Assembly (NCBI GenBank): GCA_937915865.1
Contig: CALGIG010000095.1
Coordinates: 12,952-76,951 of the forward strand
Length of the DNA: 64,000 nt
Direction of reading: 5' to 3'
From: an uncultured Prolixibacteraceae bacterium
GTDB taxonomy: Bacteria > Bacteroidota > Bacteroidia > Bacteroidales > Prolixibacteraceae
Part shown: positions 49,568 through 58,366 of the stretch, one piece after another
How positions within the stretch are numbered: the stretch's first letter is position 1
How the letters are laid out: the number at the start of each line of letters is the position of its first letter
The notes under the pieces: model-generated
The model's input: the letters and a program-made list of their open reading frames with translations, nothing else
Databases searched by the model: none
Told to the model about the DNA's origin: nothing
Program-made: the position numbers and the translations under genes

Positions 49568-51163
49568 ATGCAAAAACATTTGTTTTTGGGAGTAGAAGCC
49601 ATTGGGCAAGGAGCAATCGACGGCGGAATGTCGGGCGTATATGCTTATCCGGGCACTCCTTCAACTGAAATTACGGAATTTATTCAGGATAACCCGATTG
49701 CAGAAGAACGAAATATTCACCGAAAATGGTCGGCCAACGAAAAAACAGCTCTTGAAACTGCTCTTGGGATGTCGTATGCCGGGAAACGAGCCATGTCGTG
49801 TATGAAACACGTTGGATTGAATGTTGCTGCTGATGTCTTTGTTAATGCTGCTATTACTGGAGTGAATGGCGGTTTAATTGTTACTGTTGCCGACGATCCT
49901 TCGATGCACTCTTCTCAGAATGAGCAGGATTCACGTTTTTATGGCAAATTTGCCATGATTCCTATTCTTGAACCTTCGTCGCAACAAGAAGCATACGATA
50001 TGGCCCGCGATGGATTTACTTTGTCGGAGTTGACTAAAGTGCCGGTGATGTTACGTATTACTACGCGGTTGGCACATTCACGGTCTGGAGTTGTTCGGAA
50101 AGAAGTATTACCAGAGAATGAGTTGACAATGCCAACAGATCCGCGCCAGTTTATTCTTTTGCCTGCCATTGCCCGCAAAAGGTACAAAGGTTTGCTTTCA
50201 AACCAGGATTTGTTTCAGCAGCTTTCACAAGAATCGGTTTATAACCGATATGAAGAAGGTACTGATAAAAGTTTGGGTATAGTTGCCTGCGGTATTGCTT
50301 ACAATTACCTGATTGAACATTTTCCGGGAGGAACCTGTCCTTATCCGGTTGTGAAAATTTCTCAATATCCGTTGCCTGAAAACCTGATAAACAGACTCGA
50401 TAAAGAATGTGATGAATTATTAATCCTTGAAGAGGGAGCTCCGCTGGTTGAAGAATCGCTTAAAGGGTTCTTTTCCAAAGGTACTCCAATAAAAGGACGT
50501 CTGGATGGAACTTTGCCCCGCGATGGCGAATTAAATCCCGACCTGATAGCAAAAGCTTTAGGTAAAGAAATGTTTAAAGGATTTGAAGTTCCATCGATAG
50601 TCGCAAACAGGCCACCAGCATTGTGTGTGGGTTGTGGTCATCAGGATGCTTATGCTGCAATGAATGAAGCATTAGCCGATTATTCTAAAGGAAGGGTTTT
50701 CTCAGATATTGGCTGTTATACGTTAGGGGCACTTCCTCCTTACGAAACTATTTCGTCATGTGTTGATATGGGTGCGTCAATAACAATGGCTAAAGGAGCT
50801 GCTGATGCTGGCTTAATTCCTTCTATTGCTATGATAGGAGATTCAACTTTCGCTCATTCAGGAATAACTGGTTTGCTCGATGCTGTGAATGAAAAGTCGA
50901 ATATTACAGTTGTTATTTCAGATAATGAATCGGTTTCGATGACCGGTGGCCAGGATTCATCAGCTTATGGAAAAATTGAATCCATCTGTATCGGTTTGGG
51001 TGTTGATCCGGCGCATATACATACCATCGTTCCGTTAAAGAAAAACCATGCAGAAATGGTTCAGTTATTCCGGCAGGAATTTGCTTACGATGGGGTCTCA
51101 GTAATAATTCCCCGACGTGAATGTATCCAACGGGCCAGTCGTCGAAAAAGAAATAGCAAATAA
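49568..51163 (+). CDS. iorA: Indolepyruvate oxidoreductase alpha-like subunit without ferredoxin domain
   Basis: This 531-residue TPP-dependent 2-oxoacid oxidoreductase has an N-terminal pyrimidine-binding domain (GAIDGGMSGVYAYPGTPSTE) and a central domain. The TPP motif is CVGCGHQDAY near residue 352, then IGDSTFAHSGITG and VISDNES. IorA converts aryl 2-oxoacids such as indolepyruvate to aryl-acetyl-CoA. Canonical IorA ends with a two-cluster 4Fe-4S ferredoxin domain; here the protein stops at RRECIQRASRRKRNSK, so that domain is missing. It is followed, 141 nt later, by the beta subunit. Substrate inferred from family only. Confidence 0.82.
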   Translation: MQKHLFLGVEAIGQGAIDGGMSGVYAYPGTPSTEITEFIQDNPIAEERNIHRKWSANEKTALETALGMSYAGKRAMSCMKHVGLNVAADVFVNAAITGVNGGLIVTVADDPSMHSSQNEQDSRFYGKFAMIPILEPSSQQEAYDMARDGFTLSELTKVPVMLRITTRLAHSRSGVVRKEVLPENELTMPTDPRQFILLPAIARKRYKGLLSNQDLFQQLSQESVYNRYEEGTDKSLGIVACGIAYNYLIEHFPGGTCPYPVVKISQYPLPENLINRLDKECDELLILEEGAPLVEESLKGFFSKGTPIKGRLDGTLPRDGELNPDLIAKALGKEMFKGFEVPSIVANRPPALCVGCGHQDAYAAMNEALADYSKGRVFSDIGCYTLGALPPYETISSCVDMGASITMAKGAADAGLIPSIAMIGDSTFAHSGITGLLDAVNEKSNITVVISDNESVSMTGGQDSSAYGKIESICIGLGVDPAHIHTIVPLKKNHAEMVQLFRQEFAYDGVSVIIPRRECIQRASRRKRNSK

Positions 51164-51304
51164 ATATAAGAACCTCTCCTCTAAGCTTTTCTGATGAATT
51201 TGGAAACATAGGAAAGGAGGTTCAGAAAAATATAAAAGGAACTTGCTCTACACAAAAGTCTTATCTGTTATTAAGGTTTGAGTAGGGCTTATAAAACTAG
51301 TATT

Positions 51305-51886
51305 ATGAAAGCAGATATTATATTAGCAGGTGTAGGTGGTCAGGGAATTTTATCAATAGCTACAGCTTTAGGAGAAGCTGCTTTAGCCGACAATTTGCTC
51401 ATTAAGCAGGCTGAAACCCATGGTATGAGTCAGCGGGGCGGAGCAGTTTATTCACACATGCGTATTTCTGATAAACCGATTTCCTCTGATTTAATCCCTG
51501 GTGGATCAGCTGATTTAATTCTTTCTGTTGAACCCATGGAGTCGTTACGTTACCTGCCTTATCTTTCAGAACAAGGATATTTGGTGACCAATATTACACC
51601 TTTTGTGAATATTCCGAATTACCCGGATATAGAAATGATAATAGCCGAAATCAGGAAATTTCCAAGGTGTGTTGCTATCGATGCCGATACAATCGCCAAA
51701 GAAGTTGGTAGTACACGTGCTTCGAATATGGTAATGCTTGGTGCCGCTTCGCCCTTTATTGATATTGAGTTCTCAAAAATTGAAGACGGCATCCGCCGCA
51801 TCTTTGCTCGAAAAGGCGAAGACATTGTAACCATGAACCTGGATGCTTTGCGAAGGGGAAGAAGGTTTGCAGAAGAAAATCGTTAA
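51305..51886 (+). CDS. iorB: Indolepyruvate oxidoreductase beta subunit
   Basis: This 193-residue protein starts at the ATG at 51305 (MKADIILAGVGGQG). It is the gamma/beta-type subunit of 2-oxoacid:ferredoxin oxidoreductases (POR_N fold), with the family motifs GVGGQGIL and ETHGMSQRGGAV. It pairs with the alpha-like subunit just upstream. The 141-nt gap between the genes contains a stem (AACCTC/GAGGTT, 51171-51222). An upstream in-frame TTG at 51278 is unlikely to be the start. A strong hairpin follows. Confidence 0.85.
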   Translation: MKADIILAGVGGQGILSIATALGEAALADNLLIKQAETHGMSQRGGAVYSHMRISDKPISSDLIPGGSADLILSVEPMESLRYLPYLSEQGYLVTNITPFVNIPNYPDIEMIIAEIRKFPRCVAIDADTIAKEVGSTRASNMVMLGAASPFIDIEFSKIEDGIRRIFARKGEDIVTMNLDALRRGRRFAEENR

Positions 51887-51916
51887 AAAGTATTATAAGT
51901 CATATAGTTAAATTAC

Positions 51917-51960
51917 ATCCTGAATCTTTTTATTTCTGAAAAGATTCAGGATTTTTATTT
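51917..51960 (+). terminator. Intrinsic terminator after iorB
   Basis: Perfect 14-bp arms ATCCTGAATCTTTT/AAAAGATTCAGGAT with an 8-nt loop, followed by a T-rich tract. Confidence 0.85.
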
Positions 51961-52085
51961 TTTTAATTTCCTTTCTTTTTTTGAAACATTGACATGAAAA
52001 GTAAGTAACAACTTTTGATTGTACCTGATTCTTCACTCTCATATTTTAAATGTCAAAGTAGCTTTTTAACCTTAAAATTGTTTTT

Positions 52086-52607
52086 ATGCCAGTAAAAAAG
52101 CTTAAAGCCTCTCTTGACCAAAACATGATCAAATATGTTACCATTTGCCATTCAATAGCATTTACTTCGCAGGATATAGCTGCTACAGCTCATGTTTCAG
52201 GAAAAGAGTTTGCGAAAACTGTAATGATTAAGATTGATGGTGCAATGGCTATGGCTGTTCTGCCAGCTTCGTACCATGTCGATTTTGACACTTTGCGTAA
52301 GGTATTCGGAACAAAGTTTGTAACGCTTGCAACTGAACCTGAATTTAAAGATCGATTTCCCGATTGCGAACTAGGTGCAATGCCTCCTTTTGGTAATTTG
52401 TATGGAATGGAAGTTTACGTTGCCGATGCGTTGACAATGAATAGGGAAATAGCTTTTAACGCGGGTTCGCATACCGAATTGATACGATTGAGCTACGCTG
52501 ATTACGAGAGGTTGGTTACTCCTCACGTATTGAAGTTTTCATGGAAGACAATTTCTGTCCCTCATGATCCTATGGAATGGTGGAACGGGGATTTTCGTCG
52601 GAATTAA
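52086..52607 (+). CDS. YbaK/ProX-type aminoacyl-tRNA deacylase
   Basis: This 173-residue protein matches the YbaK/EbsC editing domain: SGKEFAKTVMIKIDG (catalytic Lys in FAKTV), GAMPPFGNLYGMEVY and NAGSHTELIRLSYADYERL. Such proteins hydrolyse misacylated tRNAs (for example Cys- or Ala-tRNA-Pro) in trans. The length fits a stand-alone editing domain with a short C-terminal extension ending MEWWNGDFRRN. Which misacylated tRNA is the substrate is not clear. It is monocistronic and convergent with fabI. Confidence 0.85.
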   Translation: MPVKKLKASLDQNMIKYVTICHSIAFTSQDIAATAHVSGKEFAKTVMIKIDGAMAMAVLPASYHVDFDTLRKVFGTKFVTLATEPEFKDRFPDCELGAMPPFGNLYGMEVYVADALTMNREIAFNAGSHTELIRLSYADYERLVTPHVLKFSWKTISVPHDPMEWWNGDFRRN

Positions 52608-52627
52608 TTTTTTAAACTGCAATCAAA

Positions 52628-52652
52628 AAAAACCGGCTTTTGGCCGGTTTTT
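52628..52652. terminator. Bidirectional terminator between deacylase gene and fabI
   Basis: AAAAACCGGC/GCCGGTTTTT, 10-bp arms around a 5-nt loop, with A and T tracts on both sides. Confidence 0.85.
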
Positions 52653-52676
52653 GCTTTTATACTGAACGATATTCGA

Positions 52677-53549
52677 TTAATCGTACATGTGCTCTGTGTC
52701 AGAATCGTCGCTGCCACAGTCGCAATCGCAGCCCAACCCTTTTTCGTATTGTTGGAGCGCTCTCATACTCATACCCATCGACGAAAATCCTCCATCGTGG
52801 AAAAGGTTTTGCATGGTCACTTTTTTTGTCAGGTCGGAGAATAATGAGATGCAATAATCGGCACATTCGTCGCCGGTAGCATTGCCAAGTGGCGCCATGC
52901 GTTCCGAAAAGTCCATCAGCTTATCCATACCTTTAACTCCACTTCCTGCAGTGGTTAATGTTGGCGATTGTGAAACGGTATTGATTCTTACATTTCGTTC
53001 GCGACCATAAATATACCCAAAGCTACGGGCAATCGATTCGAGTAATGCTTTAGCGTCGGCCATATCGTTGTAGCCATAAAACGTGCGCTGAGCGGCAACA
53101 TACGATAGAGCAACTACCGAACCCCAGCGATTAATAGCATCGAGTTTGCGTGCAACCTGTAATACTTTGTGAAATGAAACTGCTGAGATGTCGAGCGTTT
53201 TTTGAAGATAACCATAGTCGAGATCGCTATAATGACGTCCTTTGCGAACATTTGGTGACATCCCAATTGAATGGAGGACAAAGTCTATGTTCCCTCCCAG
53301 ATGTTCAATCGATTGTTTGAAAAGATTTTCAATGTCTTCAACATTTGTTGCATCAGCTTCAATTGCAATGGTGTTGCAGGTTTCAGCCAGCTTGGCAGTG
53401 TCGCCCATACGCATTGCCACCGAAGTGTTGGTTAAGGTAAATGTTGCACCTTCTTCAAAAGCACGTTGAGCAACTTTCCATGCAATCGAATCTTCATTCA
53501 ATGCACCAAAAATAATTCCTCTTTTGCCTTTCAATAAATTATAAGCCAT
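52677..53549 (-). CDS. fabI: Enoyl-[acyl-carrier-protein] reductase FabI
   Basis: This 290-residue NADH-dependent reductase of the fatty-acid elongation cycle starts at the ATG at 53549. It has the SDR nucleotide site GIIFGALNEDSIAWKVA and the FabI catalytic signature YNDMADAK (Tyr/Met/Lys), plus SPTLTTAGSGV. The C-terminal 18 residues (GCDCDCGSDDSDTEHMYD) form an unusual Cys/Asp-rich tail beyond the usual FabI end. Extended tails are seen in other Bacteroidota FabI proteins, but a metal-binding role here is a guess. It is monocistronic. Confidence 0.93.
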   Translation of the reverse strand: MAYNLLKGKRGIIFGALNEDSIAWKVAQRAFEEGATFTLTNTSVAMRMGDTAKLAETCNTIAIEADATNVEDIENLFKQSIEHLGGNIDFVLHSIGMSPNVRKGRHYSDLDYGYLQKTLDISAVSFHKVLQVARKLDAINRWGSVVALSYVAAQRTFYGYNDMADAKALLESIARSFGYIYGRERNVRINTVSQSPTLTTAGSGVKGMDKLMDFSERMAPLGNATGDECADYCISLFSDLTKKVTMQNLFHDGGFSSMGMSMRALQQYEKGLGCDCDCGSDDSDTEHMYD

Positions 53550-53677
53550 AGTTTTAATTTTAGGAAACACGTCCGGCTATCCGAACAAATTCCATGTGAC
53601 TAATAAATAAAATTTTACGCATCAATAGACAACAACTAAAAAAGCGAATAGTTGCAATCGGTGCAAATTAAAGCAAA

Positions 53678-53710
53678 TTGCCAGTCTCAACTTTGGGTCC
53701 AGACTGGCAA
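53678..53710 (-). terminator. Stem-loop after batE
   Basis: TTGCCAGTCT/AGACTGGCAA, 10-bp perfect arms. On the minus strand it is followed by TTTGCTTTAATTT, so it could end the bat transcript. It lies upstream of fabI and could equally affect that gene. Confidence 0.5.
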
Positions 53711-53775
53711 TTCCACAAAAATGATGATTTCTTAAATGTAAATTAGGTCTTTAATCGACTTTTAGACCTCGAAAT

Positions 53776-54525
53776 TTAAATCTTTTCAATAGTCTCGGCA
53801 AGCAACCAGCCTTTGTTTCCGTCGGCTAATTTAATCTCAACCCAATCGCCCAGTTTATCGGTTATTTTAACTTTAAGCCCTTCGTGAATAACAAACAGGT
53901 TTGTTCCGGCTGCATCGGGCGAACTTTTGACCGTAACCGTTGGCTGCATCACAATGGCATAAGCATGGTTAATCAACCGCGCTTTCTGCTGGGCGGCAAA
54001 CGACCATGTGAAAATGGTAAACACAATCAGGAAACAACCTGTCCAGAAAGTAATACGGCGAATATCGCTTGTTTTTGCAAAGAAATAGAATCCCAGCATT
54101 ACCAGGAATGCAATAAACCCAATGATACTGAATGTGGCCCAGGTGTCGGTTGTTTGACTGTTGATTATCGAATTCCACCATCGAACAATAAATAAGCCAG
54201 GTAACTCCTGAATGGAATCGACAACCTTTTGATTGGCAATCTGTAGGTTAAAAGCGATATCTTCGTCGTCGGGAGCCAAAAGCTTTGCCCTTTCGTAATT
54301 CAGAATAGCAAGTGTATATTGCCCGGTTTTGTAATAAGCATTTCCGAGGTTAAAATATACTTCTGGAGCTTCCAGATTTGTTGCCAGAATCTGATTGTAT
54401 TCTTCAATAGCTTGTTTGTATTGTTGTTTTGAGTAATTTTCGTTTGCTTTTTGAAGCAATTCGGCTTGTGCAAAAACCGTTGTTGTAAACAGGATTGCCA
54501 ATATGGTATAGATAATTTGTTTCAT
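53776..54525 (-). CDS. batE: BatE: TPR and SH3 membrane protein of the Bat operon
   Basis: This 249-residue protein has a signal peptide ending VFAQ, a TPR pair (about 20-100; PEVYFNLGNAYYKTGQYTLAILNYERAK), two transmembrane helices (about 130-180) and a C-terminal bacterial SH3 domain (VTVKSSPDAAGTNLFVIHEGLKVKI). This is the BatE architecture. It is the last gene of the moxR-DUF58-x-batA-B-C-D-E run. The Bat proteins were first linked to aerotolerance in Bacteroides; the biochemical role is still uncertain. It lies 22 nt after batD. Confidence 0.88.
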   Translation of the reverse strand: MKQIIYTILAILFTTTVFAQAELLQKANENYSKQQYKQAIEEYNQILATNLEAPEVYFNLGNAYYKTGQYTLAILNYERAKLLAPDDEDIAFNLQIANQKVVDSIQELPGLFIVRWWNSIINSQTTDTWATFSIIGFIAFLVMLGFYFFAKTSDIRRITFWTGCFLIVFTIFTWSFAAQQKARLINHAYAIVMQPTVTVKSSPDAAGTNLFVIHEGLKVKITDKLGDWVEIKLADGNKGWLLAETIEKI

Positions 54526-54547
54526 CTTTTCTTAGGTTTCCAGTTGT

Positions 54548-56374
54548 TTACTTGATAAGCTTTTCAAAAATTCCCATCAGTTTAGCAGCGCCATCGTAAA
54601 TCTCGTTCATTGTTCCGTTGAATGCTGCCGGAGCATAACGGGCAAATTCACAGTCGTCGATTATTTTCATCAGTTCCGAAACTACATCCTGCGAAATTCC
54701 TTTTTCCAACAATGCCGATGCCGCTTTTTCACGGTTCAGGTCGGCTACCGGTATTGATAACTTGTCGCTTAAATAGCCCCACAGTGCTTTAATAACTGCT
54801 TCGTAGAATTGTTCCTGCTGATTGTTTTTCAGGAAGATGGCAGCTTCTTTTAAGCGCTTTAAAGCTACTTTATTAGCGCGTTTGTTCTTAACGAGCACAA
54901 TATTTTCGTTTTCCTTAATTTTTTTGCGGTTTATTACATAAAACGCTGTGAATCCTGCAATGCTCAGGATATAAACGATATAGAACCCGAATGTGCCATA
55001 GAATGAACTTCCTTTTTGTTTCAATACTGTTTTATTTTGCTTGATAAAGCGAATGTCTTTACCAATCATTTTAACATCCTCTTTAGAATAAGAGCTTACA
55101 ACAGAGGCTTTTCCGTCGTCTTTCCCTTTTTCAACATGAATGGTGAAAGCCTCAGTGGTTTTTGTTTCAAATTGGCGCGTATTCGGATTAAAGAACACAA
55201 ATTTTACGGCTGGAATGGTGAAATTACCTGCATAGCGTGGGATGAAAAGGTATTCGTATGACACCGATCCGCTCATGCCATTTTCGCTGGCAATGGTTTT
55301 GTCGCTGGTTTTTGGTTCATACGATTCAAAATCTTGTGGAAGATCAATCTTTGGTGGATTGATCAAATTAAGGTTTCCATTTCCCGAAACCGTGAGTTTT
55401 AAGGTCATAGCCTCATTGGTTTTTCCTTCGGTTTTATCGAGTGCGCCTGAGAATGAAAAATTACCTACGGCACCTGTGTATCCGTCGGGTTGATTGGGCA
55501 GATCTTTAACGCTGATAATTACAGGGTCGCTTACAACTTTAGCTTTTACTACGCGGTAATTATCGAAAAAGTCGTCGAAGAAACTTTGTTGCTGACGAAC
55601 GCGCTGACGAATTAAACAGCTTATCTCAAAGGGATCAATTCTAATATTTCCTACCTGTTGTGGAAACAAAATAGTCTTTTTAAGTACTCCAACCTGGTAA
55701 ATCCTCCCGTTGTATACCTCACGTGTAAAATTGATTTGCGTTGGAACTTCAATGTCCTTTGTCCAAAACCCTTCGTAGGACGGTAATTTTACATCATCGA
55801 ATCCGTTCAGGGGAACATTCTGACTGATGTATAATTTTACAGTTGCTAAAATTTGCTCGCCTTTAGATACATTGGTTTTATCAACGGCTACTTTTACAAA
55901 AAGATTGTCTTTGCTGATATTTCCGGTAGGCGTGTCATCTTGCTGCTGTCCGCTACTTTGTTGTTGTTGTTGTCCTGCCTGTTGTTGGGGTTGTCCCTTC
56001 ACAACCTCAATTGTCAGGCTATTCGATTCGTAGGTTTTTCCGCCAACTTTAATTGAAGCTGGACGAATGGTAAATTTTCCTTCTTTTTTAGCCCTAAGTA
56101 CAAAAATGTACGAGAAGCTTTGAGATTGCGTAGTTTTTCCATTGATAATCTGAATGCTTGAACTTTGCGAAGTTGATGGGCCCATCAAAACATCAAAATT
56201 CGTCAAATCAGGTAATTGTAAGTCAGTTCCACGATCGTTTACGGTAAAACCAAGTCGAAATTGTTCGCCCATGGCAATCATTTCCGGTCCCTCCATCACG
56301 AATTCAACATTGTCGGCCATTACAAAAAGGCCTATTACCATGAAAACTATCAGTAAGTTTAATTTTCTGATCAT
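54548..56374 (-). CDS. batD: BatD: oxygen-tolerance membrane protein
   Basis: This 608-residue protein starts at the ATG at 56374 (MIRKLNLLIVFMVIGLFVMA signal). The extracytoplasmic part has repeated immunoglobulin-like beta domains (for example FVMEGPEMIAMGEQFRLGFT and FVKVAVDKTNVSKGEQILA). A Gln-rich linker (about 140-160) separates them. One transmembrane helix (about 455-475) precedes a cytoplasmic region with a helical end domain. This matches BatD of aerotolerance operons. The start upstream at 56443 is rejected because of the signal peptide position. It follows batC after 117 nt. Confidence 0.88.
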   Translation of the reverse strand: MIRKLNLLIVFMVIGLFVMADNVEFVMEGPEMIAMGEQFRLGFTVNDRGTDLQLPDLTNFDVLMGPSTSQSSSIQIINGKTTQSQSFSYIFVLRAKKEGKFTIRPASIKVGGKTYESNSLTIEVVKGQPQQQAGQQQQQSSGQQQDDTPTGNISKDNLFVKVAVDKTNVSKGEQILATVKLYISQNVPLNGFDDVKLPSYEGFWTKDIEVPTQINFTREVYNGRIYQVGVLKKTILFPQQVGNIRIDPFEISCLIRQRVRQQQSFFDDFFDNYRVVKAKVVSDPVIISVKDLPNQPDGYTGAVGNFSFSGALDKTEGKTNEAMTLKLTVSGNGNLNLINPPKIDLPQDFESYEPKTSDKTIASENGMSGSVSYEYLFIPRYAGNFTIPAVKFVFFNPNTRQFETKTTEAFTIHVEKGKDDGKASVVSSYSKEDVKMIGKDIRFIKQNKTVLKQKGSSFYGTFGFYIVYILSIAGFTAFYVINRKKIKENENIVLVKNKRANKVALKRLKEAAIFLKNNQQEQFYEAVIKALWGYLSDKLSIPVADLNREKAASALLEKGISQDVVSELMKIIDDCEFARYAPAAFNGTMNEIYDGAAKLMGIFEKLIK

Positions 56375-56491
56375 ATTTTTTTTAGATATTCCGGTTCTAT
56401 ATCGTGCTAATTTAAAACTCATTCCTTTAAGTTGCAATAACAAGTTTTGAGTTTCGAGTTGAGCGCTGGGTTTTCTTAACCCGTATTTTTG

Positions 56492-57271
56492 TTACCAGTC
56501 TTTATCAACACGTTTGGATTGGGCTTTCATAGCCTGCACTTTCTTTACCTTGTCCTGAATCTTCTTTTCATTATTTTCTAACGCCTGCAACATTTGTTCG
56601 GCATTTTGCTTCGATATTTTGCTTTGTTGTTGCTGCTGGTTTTGCTGGTCTTTATTTTGATTCTGGTTTTGGTTCTTATTTTGCTGATCCTGATTTTTCT
56701 GGTTCTGATCTTTGTTTTTATCTTTTTTGTTTTGATCCTTATTTTGGTCTTTGTTCTTATCCTTATCTTTATTTTTATCCTTGTTTTTGTCCTTATTTTT
56801 TTGCTGTTGCTGTTTTTTCTTCTGGTTCATCGCATACAGCAAATTGTATTTTGTTTCAAGGTCTTTGGGGTTATTCCGAAGCGCTTCTTTGTAGGCAGCA
56901 ATACTTTCGTCGAGTTTATTGCTCATCAGCATCGAGTTTCCCAGATTGTGCAGTGCGCGGGCTTTTTCGGTTTTGTCGAAAGTTTTATCTGCAATTTCCT
57001 TGAACTTTTCAGCCGATTCACCAAACTTCTTTTGTTTGTAGAGCGCATCAGCCAAGTTGAAATTCCATTTGTTTTCTTCCGGTTTTTTCTCAATGGCTTT
57101 TCGGTATTCTATTTCCGCTTTGTTGAATTGAACCGTATCAATATGAGCCGTATCTTTCATGGCTTCCTGGAAATACTTATTCCCCTGGCGCACAAATTTT
57201 CGTTCGTTTTGCGCGCGGACTACCACAGCCAAAACCATTAGAAGTGCGAATATTGCTATTGCTTTTTTCAT
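56492..57271 (-). CDS. batC: BatC: TPR protein with Lys/Asn/Gln-rich tail
   Basis: This 259-residue protein starts at the ATG at 57271 with a signal peptide (AIAIFALLMVLAVVVRAQ). TPR units span about 45-140 (KARALHNLGNSMLMSNKLDESIAAYKEAL). Residues about 150-225 are a low-complexity stretch of short KNKDKN and QNKDQN repeats, then a helical end with EQMLQALENNEKKIQDKV. BatC in other Bacteroidota also ends in such a charged region. It is 7 nt after batB. The repetitive part makes the opposite strand look like a hydrophobic protein, which is an artefact. Confidence 0.87.
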   Translation of the reverse strand: MKKAIAIFALLMVLAVVVRAQNERKFVRQGNKYFQEAMKDTAHIDTVQFNKAEIEYRKAIEKKPEENKWNFNLADALYKQKKFGESAEKFKEIADKTFDKTEKARALHNLGNSMLMSNKLDESIAAYKEALRNNPKDLETKYNLLYAMNQKKKQQQQKNKDKNKDKNKDKDKNKDQNKDQNKKDKNKDQNQKNQDQQNKNQNQNQNKDQQNQQQQQSKISKQNAEQMLQALENNEKKIQDKVKKVQAMKAQSKRVDKDW

Positions 57272-57278
57272 ACCTTTT

Positions 57279-58313
57279 CTATTTTCTCTCTCCAAACAAT
57301 TTGAAATTCTTCAGGTATTTATTTTTACGGTCGAGTATTAAGAAATCAACCAAAATAAGGAATAGGCCCAAAGCCAGAAAATACTGGAACTTGTCGTCGT
57401 AATCGGCATAGGTTTGCGTTTCGAGCTCCGATTTTTCCATTTTATTGATTTCGTCAAACAGGTTGTTTAATCCTACCTGCGAGTTGTTTGCCCTGATATA
57501 GGCCCCTTTTCCGGCTTCGGCTATTTTTTGGAGCATTTGCTCGTCGAGTTTGGTAACGATATAATTTCCACTTTTGTCTTTTTTAAAGCTTTTTACCCCA
57601 ATATTATTATCAGGAATTGGTCCACCTTCTGGCGAGCCCATTCCCAATGTATAAACGACAATGCCTTGTTTGGCCGCGTCGGTGGCTGCTCCAACTGCAT
57701 CATCTTCATGATTTTCACCGTCGGTAATAACGATCATCGCTTTGTTACCAACAAAAGTGGGCGAGAACGATTTCATCCCCAATTCAATAGCTGCGCCAAT
57801 GGCGGTTCCCTGTGTCGGAATCATTTGTGGGCTAATCGAATTCAAGAATAATTTTGCAGAAACATAGTCGGCAGTAATTGGCAATTGCGTGTAAGCCTCA
57901 CCAGCAAAAATGATCAGGCCTATTTTATCGTTGTTCAGTTTGTCTACTAGTTGGGCGATAGCTCTTTTGGCTTTTTCCAGACGGTTTGGCTGAATGTCTT
58001 CAGAAAGCATACTGTTCGAAACATCAAGTGCGATGATCAATTCAATGCCTCTACGTTTTTCGGTTCTCAGCTTCGATCCAAACTGGGGCCGCGAAATGCC
58101 AATAATAATACTTGCCAAAGCCAGCATAAGTACTATAAATTTAATTATTGGGCGACCTCCGCTGACATTAGGCATCAGAAACGATAAAATATCTTTCCTG
58201 CCAAAAAGAGCCAGAGCTTTCTTTCGCTTCATCCGAAAATACCAAAACACTGCAACCAGTGCTGGTATTATCAACAGAAGGTAAATATATCCTGGATTTG
58301 CTAGTCTAAACAT
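57279..58313 (-). CDS. batB: BatB: VWA-domain membrane protein
   Basis: This 344-residue protein has N-terminal membrane segments (IYLLLIIPALVAVFWYF and FIVLMLALASIIIGI), then a von Willebrand A domain with the MIDAS motif ALDVSNSM (DxSxS), a downstream Thr in QGTAIGAAI and DGENHEDD, and a C-terminal helix anchor (FLALGLFLILVDFLIL). BatA and BatB form a paired complex in Bat systems. It lies 53 nt after batA and 7 nt before batC. Confidence 0.92.
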   Translation of the reverse strand: MFRLANPGYIYLLLIIPALVAVFWYFRMKRKKALALFGRKDILSFLMPNVSGGRPIIKFIVLMLALASIIIGISRPQFGSKLRTEKRRGIELIIALDVSNSMLSEDIQPNRLEKAKRAIAQLVDKLNNDKIGLIIFAGEAYTQLPITADYVSAKLFLNSISPQMIPTQGTAIGAAIELGMKSFSPTFVGNKAMIVITDGENHEDDAVGAATDAAKQGIVVYTLGMGSPEGGPIPDNNIGVKSFKKDKSGNYIVTKLDEQMLQKIAEAGKGAYIRANNSQVGLNNLFDEINKMEKSELETQTYADYDDKFQYFLALGLFLILVDFLILDRKNKYLKNFKLFGERK

Positions 58314-58366
58314 ATCGAATTTAAAGTTTCAAGTTCAACGTCTAAAAAGTTCCAAGTTCCATGTGG

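Noticed and set aside
51211..51222. AGGAGG as a Shine-Dalgarno site for iorB
   Set aside because: It lies over 80 nt from the ATG at 51305, is part of an inverted repeat, and Bacteroidota genes here do not use such sites.
56594..57241. Plus-strand hydrophobic frame opposite batC
   Set aside because: It is the complement of the Lys/Asn/Gln-rich tail of BatC and looks like a membrane protein only because of that composition.
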